From: Clostridium omnivorum
GTDB taxonomy: Bacteria > Bacillota > Clostridia > Clostridiales > Clostridiaceae
DNA: 64,000 bases
Direction of reading: 5' to 3'
Assembly (NCBI RefSeq): GCF_026012015.1
Contig: NZ_BRXR01000001.1
Span: 2,167,501 to 2,231,500 of the forward strand
Both the position numbers and the translations under genes were made by a program. The notes below the pieces were generated by a model. The model was not told where the DNA came from, did not search any database, and saw nothing but the letters and a program-made list of their open reading frames with translations. Numbering within the stretch: the stretch's first letter is position 1; each line of letters starts with the position of its first letter. Shown one piece after another: positions 1 through 9,128 of the stretch.

Positions 1-812
<812 letters not shown>

Positions 813-890
813 AAATATTCTTAATCTGTTCAGTCTTGAGAGAATAACATTCTCTTAAAGGAAACTCGCTCAACAGAGTTGAGGAGTACT

Positions 891-924
891 GATTAGTTAG
901 CAAAATCGAAGATTTTGACTAATC
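891..924 (+). other. 23S-5S spacer hairpin, likely processing stem
   Basis: GATTAGT at 891 and ACTAATC at 918 are perfectly complementary, and CAAAATC/GATTTTG forms a nested stem between them. The hairpin sits just 5' of the 5S gene. It probably serves RNase cleavage of the rRNA precursor. The stem is seen in the sequence; the role is inferred from rRNA operons in general. Confidence 0.55.
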
Positions 925-928
925 ATGT

Positions 929-1046
929 ATCTGGTGGTAATGGCAAGAAGGTAACACCCGTTCCCATTCCGAACACGAAGGTTAAGCTTCTTAGCGCCGA
1001 TGGTACTGCAGGGGAGGCCCTGTGGAAGAGTAGGACGCTGCCAGGT
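929..1046 (+). rRNA. rrf: 5S ribosomal RNA
   Basis: The core CCGTTCCCATTCCGAACACG and the 3' region GGAAGAGTAGGACGCTGCCAGGT are typical of Firmicute 5S rRNA. The ends are set by pairing of CTGG at 931 with CCAG at 1041, giving about 118 nt. It follows the 23S gene by about 115 bp, as expected for a bacterial rrn operon. Confidence 0.95.
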
Positions 1047-1085
1047 CTTTTGTTTTTTACATATTAAATTAAAAAACAATATTGT

Positions 1086-1161
1086 GGTTCACTAGCTCAG
1101 TCGGTAGAGCACATGACTTTTAATCATGGTGTCCGGGGTTCGATTCCCCGGTGAGCCACCA
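1086..1161 (+). tRNA. tRNA-Lys (anticodon UUU)
   Basis: A full cloverleaf can be drawn. The acceptor GGTTCAC pairs with GTGAGCC, the D arm is GCTC...GAGC, the anticodon loop CTTTTAA carries TTT, and the T arm is CCGGGGTTCGATTCCCCGG. The CCA end is encoded (ACCA at 1158-1161). It lies directly behind the 5S gene and is probably the last gene of the rrn transcript. Confidence 0.97.
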
Positions 1162-1190
1162 AAATCCACTCGTTTGAGTGGATTTTTTTT
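1162..1190 (+). terminator. Terminator of the rrn-tRNA operon
   Basis: AAATCCACTC and GAGTGGATTT form a 10-bp stem with a 4-nt loop followed by a run of T. It starts at the end of tRNA-Lys, so it is the natural end of the rRNA operon. Confidence 0.9.
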
Positions 1191-1262
1191 ATGCTTTTTT
1201 ATAGATGAAACTGCAAATGTGATATACTTTATTATACATAAGTAAAATTAAGGGGGTTTTTT

Positions 1263-1991
1263 ATGAAAGTAGCAGTTCTATCTGATATTCATGGTAATGC
1301 GGTAGCATTAAATTATACAATAGAGGATTTAAAAAGCTTGGGGATTAGTAAGATTGTTATTTTAGGAGATGTAGTAATGAAGGGGCCTATGCCTTCGGAG
1401 TCTCTTGAAATATTGAGGAATAGTGATTTAGAGATTGTAGCTTGGGTTAAAGGTAATACTGATTTGTGGTTTGAAGAAATAACGGATAACTTTATACCTT
1501 CAACGAAAAGAGAAAAAGAATTATATACATACTATAAATATGCAAAGGATAATTTAGAGGAAGATCAATTGCTATTTATCAAAGAGCTGCCGCTTGAATG
1601 CTCAATTACGTTAAATGGAGTCAAAATACTTTGTGTTCATGGAACACCACAGTCTATAGTTGAAGCAATTGATAGCAGTGTTTCAGAAGAGGAAATGAAA
1701 CGTGCTGTAAAAGGGGTTAAAGAACAAGTTATTTTAAGTGGACACTCGCATACTTCTTTTATAGGTGAAGTTGATAATAAAAAGATATTTAATGTAGGAA
1801 GCGTGGGTAATTCACTGGATGGTGATGATAGAATATCCTATGGTATTTTAGATTTTACAGACAATGAAATGAAATTAGTAAATAGAAGAATTAGTTACCC
1901 ATTAAATGAGGTTATTGATATGGCAGTTAACAATAAGTTTCCTTATCTAGAAGAATATAAGAAGGTTATATTGACTGCTTCTATGGAATAA
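1263..1991 (+). CDS. Metallophosphoesterase, YfcE/MJ0936-like
   Basis: This 242-aa cytoplasmic protein has the calcineurin-like phosphoesterase motifs in order: SDIHGN (residues 7-12), GDVVMKGP (about 35-42), GN.D at about 64-67, CVHG near 122-125 and GHSHT near 159-163. These supply the Asp/His/Asn ligands of a dinuclear metal site. Relatives hydrolyse phosphodiesters or phosphomonoesters; the natural substrate cannot be told from sequence. The start has an AGGGGG ribosome site 6-7 nt upstream. The gene follows the rrn terminator, so it needs its own promoter; TATACTTTATTATAC near 1221 could contain it. Confidence 0.85.
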   Translation: MKVAVLSDIHGNAVALNYTIEDLKSLGISKIVILGDVVMKGPMPSESLEILRNSDLEIVAWVKGNTDLWFEEITDNFIPSTKREKELYTYYKYAKDNLEEDQLLFIKELPLECSITLNGVKILCVHGTPQSIVEAIDSSVSEEEMKRAVKGVKEQVILSGHSHTSFIGEVDNKKIFNVGSVGNSLDGDDRISYGILDFTDNEMKLVNRRISYPLNEVIDMAVNNKFPYLEEYKKVILTASME

Positions 1992-2030
1992 AAATTATTT
2001 AAGTATAGAGAGGATTATGGGGGAATAATC

Positions 2031-2513
2031 ATGGATGAAAAACAAACTAAATTGGGGCTAAAGACCTGCACAGCTACTATTGGCGTTGCTTATATATATT
2101 TACTTATTTCAACCTTTTATAAATTTTTTACTACAAACGACATTGAAAACTGTGCCTTAGAAATAGGATTATTAGTTTTGATACCTTTTACAATTATTTT
2201 TGTTTGGATGAGAGATGAGAAAATACCGTTTCATAAAATATCTGATGGAGAATTAGCAGTAACCAGCAAAAAAGAAAGAATTAAAAACTATTTAATTAAT
2301 TCCATTGGCTTTAGTTTTGGATTGATATGTATTTCCTTTATTATAGCTATTATTGGTAATATGCCTTTAGATTTTTTATTTGAAGTTACAGGGGTGAATA
2401 ATTTGGCAGACGTAGTCCTAAATTGTTTCATTGAATTTGGATTACTAATTATTATTTCTTTTTTATTGAATTATGGGTATGGAGAATATAAAATTCGAAG
2501 TAATAATGGATAA
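2031..2513 (+). CDS. Hypothetical four-helix membrane protein
   Basis: This 160-aa protein has four hydrophobic stretches, at residues about 14-33, 43-62, 89-110 and 130-152, so it is probably an inner-membrane protein. The loop between helices 2 and 3 is rich in Lys/Arg/Glu and likely cytoplasmic. I do not recognise a catalytic motif or a firm family. The start has GGGGGAA upstream. It lies 39 bp behind the phosphoesterase and 14 bp before the acetyltransferase, so the three genes may form one transcript. Confidence 0.6.
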   Translation: MDEKQTKLGLKTCTATIGVAYIYLLISTFYKFFTTNDIENCALEIGLLVLIPFTIIFVWMRDEKIPFHKISDGELAVTSKKERIKNYLINSIGFSFGLICISFIIAIIGNMPLDFLFEVTGVNNLADVVLNCFIEFGLLIIISFLLNYGYGEYKIRSNNG

Positions 2514-2527
2514 AAGGAGAGATTAAT

Positions 2528-3136
2528 GTGAATCAAAAGGAAAGAATGCTAGCGGGGTTACCATATAAAGCATGGCTAGATGGGCTTAGTGAGGAACGAA
2601 TTAAAAATAAGCTAAAAATATATGATTACAATTTGCTTCGTCCAGATGAAGGTGAAAAGATGGATGTGCTCATTAAAGATATTTTAGGTAAAACAGGTGA
2701 AAATATTTTTATTGAACAGCCCTTTCATTGCGACTATGGCAAAAATATTGAAGTAGGAAATAACTTTTTTGCTAATTATAATTGTACAATTTTAGATGTG
2801 GGCAAGGTTATAATAGGAGAAAATGTTCAGCTTGCACCTAATGTAGCTATTTATACAGCTGGCCATCCTATTCACCCAGAGTCAAGAAATTCTGGTTATG
2901 AGTATGGAATTGGCGTCACTATAGGCAATAATGTTTGGGTGGGTGGAAATGTTGTAATAAATCCAGGTGTAACTATAGGAAACAACGTTGTAATTGGCGC
3001 TGGGAGTGTTGTTACAAAGGATATTCCAGATAATGTTGTGGCAGTGGGTAATCCATGCAGGGTAATACGTCAGATAACAGAACAGGATAGGAAATATTAT
3101 TATAAAGATAAAGAGTTTGATGTTGAAGATTATTAA
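2528..3136 (+). CDS. maa: Sugar O-acetyltransferase (maltose/galactoside acetyltransferase family)
   Basis: This 202-aa protein has the Mac-type N-terminal helix (residues 3-55) followed by left-handed beta-helix hexapeptide repeats from about 60 to 185, including GNNVWVGGNVVINPGVTIG. The catalytic His lies in YTAGHPIHPESR at about 112-117. The family transfers acetyl from acetyl-CoA to the 6-hydroxyl of glucose, maltose or galactosides, as a trimer in the cytoplasm. The start is GTG at 2528, with AAAGGAGAGA just upstream. A bidirectional terminator follows. Confidence 0.85.
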   Translation: MNQKERMLAGLPYKAWLDGLSEERIKNKLKIYDYNLLRPDEGEKMDVLIKDILGKTGENIFIEQPFHCDYGKNIEVGNNFFANYNCTILDVGKVIIGENVQLAPNVAIYTAGHPIHPESRNSGYEYGIGVTIGNNVWVGGNVVINPGVTIGNNVVIGAGSVVTKDIPDNVVAVGNPCRVIRQITEQDRKYYYKDKEFDVEDY

Positions 3137-3137
3137 T

Positions 3138-3173
3138 AAAAAAACTTAGTGTTAGGTTGCACTAAGTTTTTTT
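3138..3173 (+). terminator. Bidirectional terminator between convergent genes
   Basis: AAAAAAACTTAGTG pairs with CACTAAGTTTTTTT around an 8-nt loop. It ends the acetyltransferase transcript. Its right half also encodes the last codons (Lys-Lys-Leu-Ser) of the convergent histidine kinase gene, so the coding end and the terminator share bases. Confidence 0.88.
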
Positions 3174-4084
3174 ATGTCTTGATTAATGGATAATGGAAGA
3201 CTTACTTGTATACAAAGTAAATTATTTTCAAGTGATGCACTTACACTACCACCGAGCTGCTCAGCAAGGAGCTTAACTATAGATAAGCCGAGACCTGTAC
3301 TAGCGCCTCTCGATTTATCAGCAGTATAAAACCTGTCAAAGAGCCGCTCTACATCAATTTGCGAGATGTTTTTAACAGGATTTTTGAAAGATATAACTAC
3401 ATTTTTTTCAGTTAGTAGCCTAACTATTATATCTCCATTAGAGTGCTGAATACAATTGCGAATTAGGTTTTGTATAATCCTAGCAACCATCTCTTTATCA
3501 GAATCAACAAAAATAGGCGGAGTGTCCTCAAGGCATACTGCTAAGTTATTTTCTTCAAATATAGGAATTGACGATACAATATATTCTGTAACAAGGTTAG
3601 TGAGGTTGAATCTCACGATATTAAGTTCTGGATCTGTGGTTAGCAGATAGGAGTATTCAAAAAAATGTTCAATCAGTTGTCCTAGTTCCTCTGTATATTT
3701 TTCAGCTGTATCAAGTCTTTTTTCTTGAACAGCAGTCAATTCTCCACTTTTCATGAGCTGCTGATATCCTTTTATAGCTGTGAGAGGTGTGCGCAAATCG
3801 TGGGAAATATTTGCGATTAGCTCCTTAAATCTTTTTTCCTCACGAATCCTATTAAGACGGAGGGTTTCCTCCGCCTTTAAGCAGTTATTAATATTTACAG
3901 CCAAAGTATTTAGTTCTCTGCTCTGGAGCTCTAAACTTATAGGCTGACGTGTTTTTTCGGTGAGTCGCTTGTGAAGCTGCTTATTAATGCTATGTAATTG
4001 CAATCTAATAAAGATTATATATGCCAAAAGTGGGACAGTGGAAATAGCTAAAATACAAACAGCTAATTTCAACGACTTCACCAA
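3152..4084 (-). CDS. Sensor histidine kinase of an ABC-associated two-component system
   Basis: This 310-aa membrane kinase has one clear N-terminal transmembrane helix (residues about 7-28) and no sizeable extracellular sensor. It has a short linker, a HisKA domain with the H box NISHDLRTP (phospho-acceptor His95) and an HATPase domain with N box NLIRNC and G box TGLGLSIVK. Such small-sensor kinases, encoded next to ABC exporters, usually sense antimicrobial peptides through or with the transporter. It is the last gene of the minus-strand cluster, 8 bp behind the permease. The start may be TTG at 4084 or GTG at 4081; GAAAGG lies upstream. Confidence 0.85.
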   Translation of the reverse strand: MVKSLKLAVCILAISTVPLLAYIIFIRLQLHSINKQLHKRLTEKTRQPISLELQSRELNTLAVNINNCLKAEETLRLNRIREEKRFKELIANISHDLRTPLTAIKGYQQLMKSGELTAVQEKRLDTAEKYTEELGQLIEHFFEYSYLLTTDPELNIVRFNLTNLVTEYIVSSIPIFEENNLAVCLEDTPPIFVDSDKEMVARIIQNLIRNCIQHSNGDIIVRLLTEKNVVISFKNPVKNISQIDVERLFDRFYTADKSRGASTGLGLSIVKLLAEQLGGSVSASLENNLLCIQVSLPLSINQDIKKLSAT

Positions 4085-4092
4085 CCTTTCAT

Positions 4093-4887
4093 TTATTTTA
4101 CTTCAGACTTTCTAAATATGCTGTAGGTAACTGCAAGCATTATAAAGGTAAATATTATGCTTACAGCTATTGCTTTAAGGATATCTCCTGAACTAGTATT
4201 TAATGTGGTTAGAGAGTAATTTCCTCCATATGGAGTGCAAGAAGATATATTTTTAAATACGCTAGAGCTGCTACTTAAATTCGAAAGCTGAGCAGAAAGT
4301 ATGGTAAAGGCATAGTATATTGCAACCACAAAGACTGGTTTCTTAAGTGAAAAAGCAAGTGGTATGCAGAGACTTAGCTGTGCTCCATATACTATAATCA
4401 AGGTAAATATAACAGCCAGCAGCTTCCAGATGTGTGCAGTAGAAAAAGAGTTAGATGCTGAAGTTAAAACATTTAGAAGTCCTACTGATACAGAACCCAT
4501 ACTAAAAATCGAACCCGTACATAGAGCAATAACGGTTGTTATAGCATATGGGAGCAGGATAATAGCGATAGAACAGCAAAAGGCTATAGTCTTACTAACT
4601 ATGATAGAACTTCTGCTGCAGCCACTTGCAATGGCATCAGGGATTCCCTTGTTCTCAAAATCTCCGCAGATAAGAATGCTTGCTATAACTGCGCCAAGGA
4701 TGCTCATTACATTCACATCAGAAAACATGAAGCCAACTCCGGTCATATTTTTATCAATATTACCCTTTGGTATCTCATATGCCATTATAGTCATAAGCAC
4801 TGAACTTAGTACTGTAATTCCAAGTAAAACTTTAATTGCTGTTGATTTCCACGGTTTATATAAATCAGCTTGAATTAGATTAAGCAT
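4093..4887 (-). CDS. ABC-2 type permease of a putative peptide-antibiotic exporter
   Basis: This 264-aa protein has about six hydrophobic segments (residues about 18-37, 52-75, 98-125, 150-185, 190-210, 238-258), typical of ABC-2 permeases of lantibiotic self-protection or resistance transporters. It lies directly downstream of its ATPase and overlaps it by 8 bp (its ATG lies inside the last ATPase codons), which suggests translational coupling. It would form the membrane part of the complex with the 4880-5803 product. Substrate assignment to cationic peptides is inferred from the kinase and regulator neighbours. Confidence 0.8.
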   Translation of the reverse strand: MLNLIQADLYKPWKSTAIKVLLGITVLSSVLMTIMAYEIPKGNIDKNMTGVGFMFSDVNVMSILGAVIASILICGDFENKGIPDAIASGCSRSSIIVSKTIAFCCSIAIILLPYAITTVIALCTGSIFSMGSVSVGLLNVLTSASNSFSTAHIWKLLAVIFTLIIVYGAQLSLCIPLAFSLKKPVFVVAIYYAFTILSAQLSNLSSSSSVFKNISSCTPYGGNYSLTTLNTSSGDILKAIAVSIIFTFIMLAVTYSIFRKSEVK

Positions 4888-5803
4888 TCTTTTCGCCCCC
4901 TATAACAGAAATAAAGAAGTTTTCAAGTGTATCACCTGCAATAGAAAAGTTCGTAACGATAATTCCGTTTTCGAAAATAGCTTTTGCAACGACTTTTTTA
5001 TCATCAATATAGTCGTATAATTTAACAGACTTATCTGGCATAACCTTGTAGTTAGTGGCGTTCAGGTTCATTTCTAATACGCTCACCAACTTTTCTGGCT
5101 GATCACATTCTATTAGAATATGATGCCTTGAACGCTCTTCAAGCTCTGAAAGAGTTAAAGTCTGTTTTATCTGACCTTTGTGAATAATAATATAATCAGT
5201 TGCAGTTTGATATAGCTCAGGCAGATTGTGGCTGGAAATAAGAATAGTCATATTCCTTTCTTCGCATAGTTTCTTTAATAGATTACGTATTTCAACAACC
5301 CCTAATGGATCAAGACCATTAATTGGTTCGTCTAAAATAAGAAACTCCGGATTGCCAAGAAGAGCTATAGCTATACCTAAGCGTTGTTTCATTCCAAGTG
5401 AAAAGTTTTTTGACTTCTTTTTTCCTGTATCACTTAAGCCAACAAGCTTTAAAAGTTCATCCTCAATTTCTTTGTTTGGAATTCCCCTCATAATTCTGTG
5501 AAGCCTGAGATTTTCTTTTGCTGTCATGTTGGGGGTAAGGCTAGGGTATTCAATCATACATCCAAGCCTTTTTCTTTCTATTTGTAATGCTTTTTCTCCT
5601 GTATGTCCAAAGAGTTCAATACTGCCGCTGGTAGGGAAAGAATGTCCTGCAATAATACGCATAAGTGTAGATTTACCAGCACCATTCTGTCCAATTAAAC
5701 CATATATTCTACCGGCATCTAAAGTCACTGAAACATCTTGCAGTGCATTAACGCCGTGATAGCTTTTAGTAATATTATTTACTACTAAAACATGTTCTTT
5801 CAT
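4880..5803 (-). CDS. ABC transporter ATP-binding protein, lantibiotic-protection type
   Basis: This 307-aa protein shows Walker A GQNGAGKST (residues about 38-46), the signature LGMKQRLG (about 140), Walker B FLILDEPINGLDP and an H-loop SSHN. The C-terminal 80 residues are the extra domain common in BcrA/LanF-type ATPases. It energises the permease at 4093-4887. The start ATG has AAGGTGATTTAA upstream. The order regulator-ATPase-permease-kinase resembles known peptide-antibiotic resistance modules of clostridia and bacilli. Confidence 0.88.
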   Translation of the reverse strand: MKEHVLVVNNITKSYHGVNALQDVSVTLDAGRIYGLIGQNGAGKSTLMRIIAGHSFPTSGSIELFGHTGEKALQIERKRLGCMIEYPSLTPNMTAKENLRLHRIMRGIPNKEIEDELLKLVGLSDTGKKKSKNFSLGMKQRLGIAIALLGNPEFLILDEPINGLDPLGVVEIRNLLKKLCEERNMTILISSHNLPELYQTATDYIIIHKGQIKQTLTLSELEERSRHHILIECDQPEKLVSVLEMNLNATNYKVMPDKSVKLYDYIDDKKVVAKAIFENGIIVTNFSIAGDTLENFFISVIGGEKNA

Positions 5804-5895
5804 TTAAATCACCTTACCTTTCTATAAATAAGTTTAGTCGCAAAAGGTTTAGAAAAGGTTAAGTGTAATAAAAAAATTGTAAGGAAAAAGATAAT

Positions 5896-6576
5896 TTATT
5901 CCTTGTATAAGCGGTATCCTAGTCCCCACACTGTTTCTATATATTCACCATTTGGATTTGCTTTTTTAAGCTTGTTTCTAAGATTACTCATATGGGTTTT
6001 TATTGCGTTATCATCTCCAAGATATTCTTCCTTCCATATGGATTCATACATATTGGCTTTAGAAAATACTTTGCCTAGATTCTGCATTAACAATTCAAGA
6101 ATAAGGTATTCCTTTGCCGTAAGATCCAGTTCTTTTCCATTTACCGTGATTTGTTTTGTATTTGAATCTAGAAGCATGTCCTTGTATTTAAGAACAGAAT
6201 TTATTTTTTCCTGCTTATGAAATCGGCGCAAATTTGAAGCAACACGAGCTGTAACTTCTCCTAAATCAAAGGGTTTAGTTATGTAGTCATCGGCTCCCAG
6301 CTTTAATAAATCAATTTTAGTGCTTACCATATCCTTAGCAGAAATAATGATTACAGGTACATCTGAGAAGGTTCTTAGTTCTTTTAGTATTTCATCTCCA
6401 CTTTTGTAAGGCAGCATAATATCTAAAATAATTAAATCATAATCTCCTTTTCTTACTTCGTTCATGCCATCAATTCCAGTGTAGGCAGACTTTACATTAT
6501 AACCTGCACAATTTAAGGTTTCTGCTAGCATAAGATTTACATCTTTGCTATCTTCAATAATTAGAATTCTATCCAT
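5896..6576 (-). CDS. OmpR-family response regulator
   Basis: This protein of about 226 aa has a receiver domain with the acidic pocket IIEDSKD, phospho-acceptor Asp52 in ILDIMLP, and conserved Thr/Ser and Lys (SAKD, TKPFD). A winged-helix DNA-binding domain ends in the classic ETVWGLGYRLYKE. It is the first gene of the cluster and would be activated by the kinase at 3152-4084. I place the start at ATG 6576, because AGGGTG lies 6 nt before it; an in-frame GTG at 6585 overlaps that site. The 92-bp gap to the ATPase could hold an autoregulated promoter. Confidence 0.87.
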   Translation of the reverse strand: MDRILIIEDSKDVNLMLAETLNCAGYNVKSAYTGIDGMNEVRKGDYDLIILDIMLPYKSGDEILKELRTFSDVPVIIISAKDMVSTKIDLLKLGADDYITKPFDLGEVTARVASNLRRFHKQEKINSVLKYKDMLLDSNTKQITVNGKELDLTAKEYLILELLMQNLGKVFSKANMYESIWKEEYLGDDNAIKTHMSNLRNKLKKANPNGEYIETVWGLGYRLYKE

Positions 6577-6686
6577 TTCATTCACCCTATAATTTATAAA
6601 TTAGGTGGAACAGCTTGCAGTGAATTTTAAAAGCTCATAAATTCCATCCCGTATATAACCAAATAATACTAATTATATCAAAAGTA

Positions 6687-6700
6687 AGGGACGGTTAACA
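6687..6700 (+). repeat. Left 14-bp inverted repeat
   Basis: AGGGACGGTTAACA is the perfect inverse of 7894-7907. The two copies lie on opposite sides of the transposase gene. Confidence 0.75.
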
Positions 6701-6786
6701 GCTTTTATAACTTAATTGAATAACAGTATCATTGAAGGTTAATAATCTAAGATAAAATGAATTAATAAAATAGAGAGGTGTTTTAT

Positions 6787-7701
6787 TTGCCAAGAACTGA
6801 AAGGATAAAATCAGAGAATGCGATATATCATATTATGATCAGAAGTATAACGGAAGTTCCTTTATTTAAGAAAAATAAGGATAAGGATATATATTTGGAG
6901 CAAATGAGGTATGCTCAAATTATGTATGGATTTAAGGTGTATGCTTATTGCATAATGAGCAATCATGCACACTTTATTATAGATTCTAATGGGGCAGATA
7001 TATCAAAAATAATGCATGGATTAAATTTTAAATATGCCATGACATTCAACCGCATTCATAATAGGCATGGACATGTATTTCAAGATAGATTTAAAAGCAA
7101 AATAGTAGATACAGACAGATATTTAATAACTTTATCAGCTTATATTCATAACAATCCGCTGCAAATAAGTGGCTATGAGAATTGTCCGGAAAGATATAAA
7201 TATTCAAGTTTGAAAGTGTATCTAGGCCTTGAAAAGGATGATTCAGGGTTATTAGATGAGGCCTACATAATGCAAATGATGGGGCCAAGTGTAAGCAAAG
7301 CGAGAGATAGATATCTAAAGCTTGTATATATGTGCGACAAGGAAAAACTAAAAAACGAAATAGAGTTTGAAGATGAAAAAACAGAATATAGAAGTGAAAG
7401 AAAAATTTTAGTTAGGGATTTTGAACCTGAAAAAGTAATAGAGTTTATATCACAAGAAACTGGAATAGATAAAATGATGATATATGTGAAAAACAGTAGA
7501 AATACAAAAGCAGTAAGGGCACTAGCAGTTCTTCTAATGAGAAGCCTATGTAATTTAAAAATAAAGAATATATGTGAAGTGCTTGGAAATATAACAGAGT
7601 CAAGAGTATCAAAACTTTGTTCTATAGGGGTAGAACTTGTTTCAACGGAGGATAGGTATAAGGATATTGTTCAGCAATTTGTTTCACAACAAGTATCTTG
7701 A
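6787..7701 (+). CDS. REP-associated tyrosine transposase (Y1/IS200-like) with C-terminal helical domain
   Basis: The N-terminal half (residues about 8-130) is a Y1 transposase domain: IYHIMIRS, the HUH-type motif NHAHF, and the helix HIHNNPLQ with a candidate catalytic Tyr just before it (SAYIHNNP). The C-terminal half is helical and resembles the DnaA-like domain of RAYT proteins. Family members nick single-stranded hairpin ends through a Tyr-DNA bond. I start it at TTG 6787 (MPRTERIKSE), because GAGAGG lies 7 nt upstream; the GTG at 6778 is part of that site. The protein is about 304 aa and looks intact. Confidence 0.88.
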   Translation: MPRTERIKSENAIYHIMIRSITEVPLFKKNKDKDIYLEQMRYAQIMYGFKVYAYCIMSNHAHFIIDSNGADISKIMHGLNFKYAMTFNRIHNRHGHVFQDRFKSKIVDTDRYLITLSAYIHNNPLQISGYENCPERYKYSSLKVYLGLEKDDSGLLDEAYIMQMMGPSVSKARDRYLKLVYMCDKEKLKNEIEFEDEKTEYRSERKILVRDFEPEKVIEFISQETGIDKMMIYVKNSRNTKAVRALAVLLMRSLCNLKIKNICEVLGNITESRVSKLCSIGVELVSTEDRYKDIVQQFVSQQVS

Positions 7702-7893
7702 GGAGAGAACATAGCATTAGGCTTGATTGGCGAATACCTTTATTTTTGAAAAATCATTAAGGGTTTTATTTCTTATGCATGAAATTATTTTGTACAAGCT
7801 TATTGCCACATGGAATCGAGATATTCGAAGAAGTTGTTTATTTTATATCACGTTTTTTTCAGTAAGTTACTATTAATGTATTTAATTCTAAAA

Positions 7894-7907
7894 TGTTAAC
7901 CGTCCCT
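7894..7907 (-). repeat. Right 14-bp inverted repeat
   Basis: TGTTAACCGTCCCT is the perfect reverse complement of the left copy at 6687-6700 and lies 193 bp behind the transposase stop. Confidence 0.75.
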
Positions 7908-7975
7908 ATATTCTATATTCTTTTTAAGGTATATGATAAACTTATATATATATAAACGCACAATAGGAGGAAGAG

Positions 7976-8944
7976 ATGAAAAAGAACTTAGCTTTAATTA
8001 TTGGATTATTAGTTGTATTTAGTTTTACAGGATGCTCAGCAAAGGATACTAGTTCAAGTAAAAGTGTAGCAGTTAGTTCTCAGAAGGTAATAGAAGACAG
8101 CTCAGCAAAACAGGACAAGCCTTCTGAAGATAAAGATAATAGTACAAAAGACCAAGCAAGCACAGTAAAGGATACTAAGGAGGCAGAAAAGCCTAAAGAG
8201 CCTGTAAAACCTACGGCTCCAGCATCTGATGCAAGGACAAGTACTACAGTAAGTAATAAAAGTACTACAAGTAATAATAGTACAAAGGCCCAGCCAGCTC
8301 CCGTAGTAACAAATGTTAGTGGCAAGGTTATTGTAATTGATCCAGGTCATGCAAATAGATCAAATCTAGAAAAAGAGCCTATAGCTCCTGGATCATCGCA
8401 AATGAAAATTAAGGATGGTGGAGGTGCTGAAGGAGTTGTTACAAAAACTTCAGAGCAGTCCATTAACCTTAAGGTTGCCTTTAAATTAAGAGATTTACTT
8501 CAAAGCAGAGGATATACTGTGGTTATGACTAAGACTAGAGAAGATCAAAGTCTTGGAAATGTAGAAAGAGCAGAAATAGGAAATAAAGCAAATGCTGCTT
8601 TGGTTATAAGAATACATGCAGATTCAGCAGATACCAGCAGTGCCAAGGGTGCATCAATGTTAGTACCAGCTGCTATAAATGAAAATACTAAAGCTATCTA
8701 TGCAGCAAGTAAGAATTATGGAGCAGCGATATTAAATACTATGGTAAATGAAGTTGGCATGAAAAATAGAGGAGTCATTGAAAGCAGTGATATGACAGGT
8801 TTTAATTGGTCTAAGGTTCCCGTTGTACTTGTTGAGATGGGTTTTCTTTCAAATGTAGAAGAGGACAAGCTGCTTAGCTCACAGGCTTATCAGGATAAGT
8901 TAGCAAAGGGATTAGCAGATGGAATAAACCAAGTAATAAAATAA
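7976..8944 (+). CDS. N-acetylmuramoyl-L-alanine amidase lipoprotein (Amidase_3)
   Basis: This 322-aa protein begins with a lipoprotein signal (hydrophobic residues 5-17, lipobox FTGC, Cys about 20). A low-complexity Lys/Ser/Thr/Pro linker runs to about residue 115. The catalytic domain follows: DPGH (first Zn His), Glu in KTSEQS, RIHAD (second His), and VEMGFLSN with the catalytic Glu. The enzyme cleaves the bond between MurNAc and L-Ala in peptidoglycan, outside the membrane. The start has AGGAGGAAGAG upstream. It is monocistronic, with its own terminator. Confidence 0.92.
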   Translation: MKKNLALIIGLLVVFSFTGCSAKDTSSSKSVAVSSQKVIEDSSAKQDKPSEDKDNSTKDQASTVKDTKEAEKPKEPVKPTAPASDARTSTTVSNKSTTSNNSTKAQPAPVVTNVSGKVIVIDPGHANRSNLEKEPIAPGSSQMKIKDGGGAEGVVTKTSEQSINLKVAFKLRDLLQSRGYTVVMTKTREDQSLGNVERAEIGNKANAALVIRIHADSADTSSAKGASMLVPAAINENTKAIYAASKNYGAAILNTMVNEVGMKNRGVIESSDMTGFNWSKVPVVLVEMGFLSNVEEDKLLSSQAYQDKLAKGLADGINQVIK

Positions 8945-8989
8945 TGCTGGAAGATTAATAGTATTAGAGATTTAAATAAATTTGTTTTT

Positions 8990-9029
8990 AAGGAATTCTA
9001 TAGTTTTGCTATAGAATTCTTTATTTTTT
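8990..9029 (+). terminator. Terminator of the amidase gene
   Basis: AGGAATTCTATAG pairs with CTATAGAATTCTT around TTTTG, followed by TTATTTTTT. It lies 45 bp behind the amidase stop. Confidence 0.88.
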
Positions 9030-9041
9030 AATAGCCAGGGA

Positions 9042-9098
9042 TTGACAAGAAAAATTGATGAGTATATACTGTATATATGTTATATATACAGTATATAC
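9042..9098 (+). promoter_or_regulatory. Promoter with perfect 17-3-17 palindromic operator of the GntR-ABC operon
   Basis: TTGACA (9042) and TATACT (9065) with a 17-bp spacer form a near-consensus sigma-A promoter. The -10 box lies inside a perfect palindrome, GTATATACTGTATATAT at 9062-9078 and its complement at 9082-9098, separated by GTT. A repressor dimer bound here would block RNA polymerase. The adjacent YtrA-like GntR protein is the obvious candidate for autoregulation; this is inference from position and symmetry. Confidence 0.8.
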
Positions 9099-9128
9099 GA
9101 TATGTACACTTTGCAAAGGAGCAGATCT

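Larger units (their letters stand above)
6687..7907. mobile_element. Putative RAYT-type element bounded by 14-bp inverted repeats
   Basis: The sequence AGGGACGGTTAACA at 6687-6700 is repeated as its perfect reverse complement at 7894-7907. The two copies bracket a single Y1-transposase gene with about 90 and 190 bp of non-coding flank. The unit is 1.22 kb. Repeats starting GGGACG are also seen in the REP-like element at 11929-12010. Either the element is mobile or the gene sits between two REP-like half-sites, as RAYT genes often do. Boundaries are inferred from the repeats alone; no target-site duplication is evident. Confidence 0.6.

Noticed and set aside
8080-8350. Minus-strand hydrophobic ORFs opposite the amidase linker
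   Set aside because: They arise from the repetitive Ser/Thr/Lys linker codons of the amidase gene and have no ribosome site.
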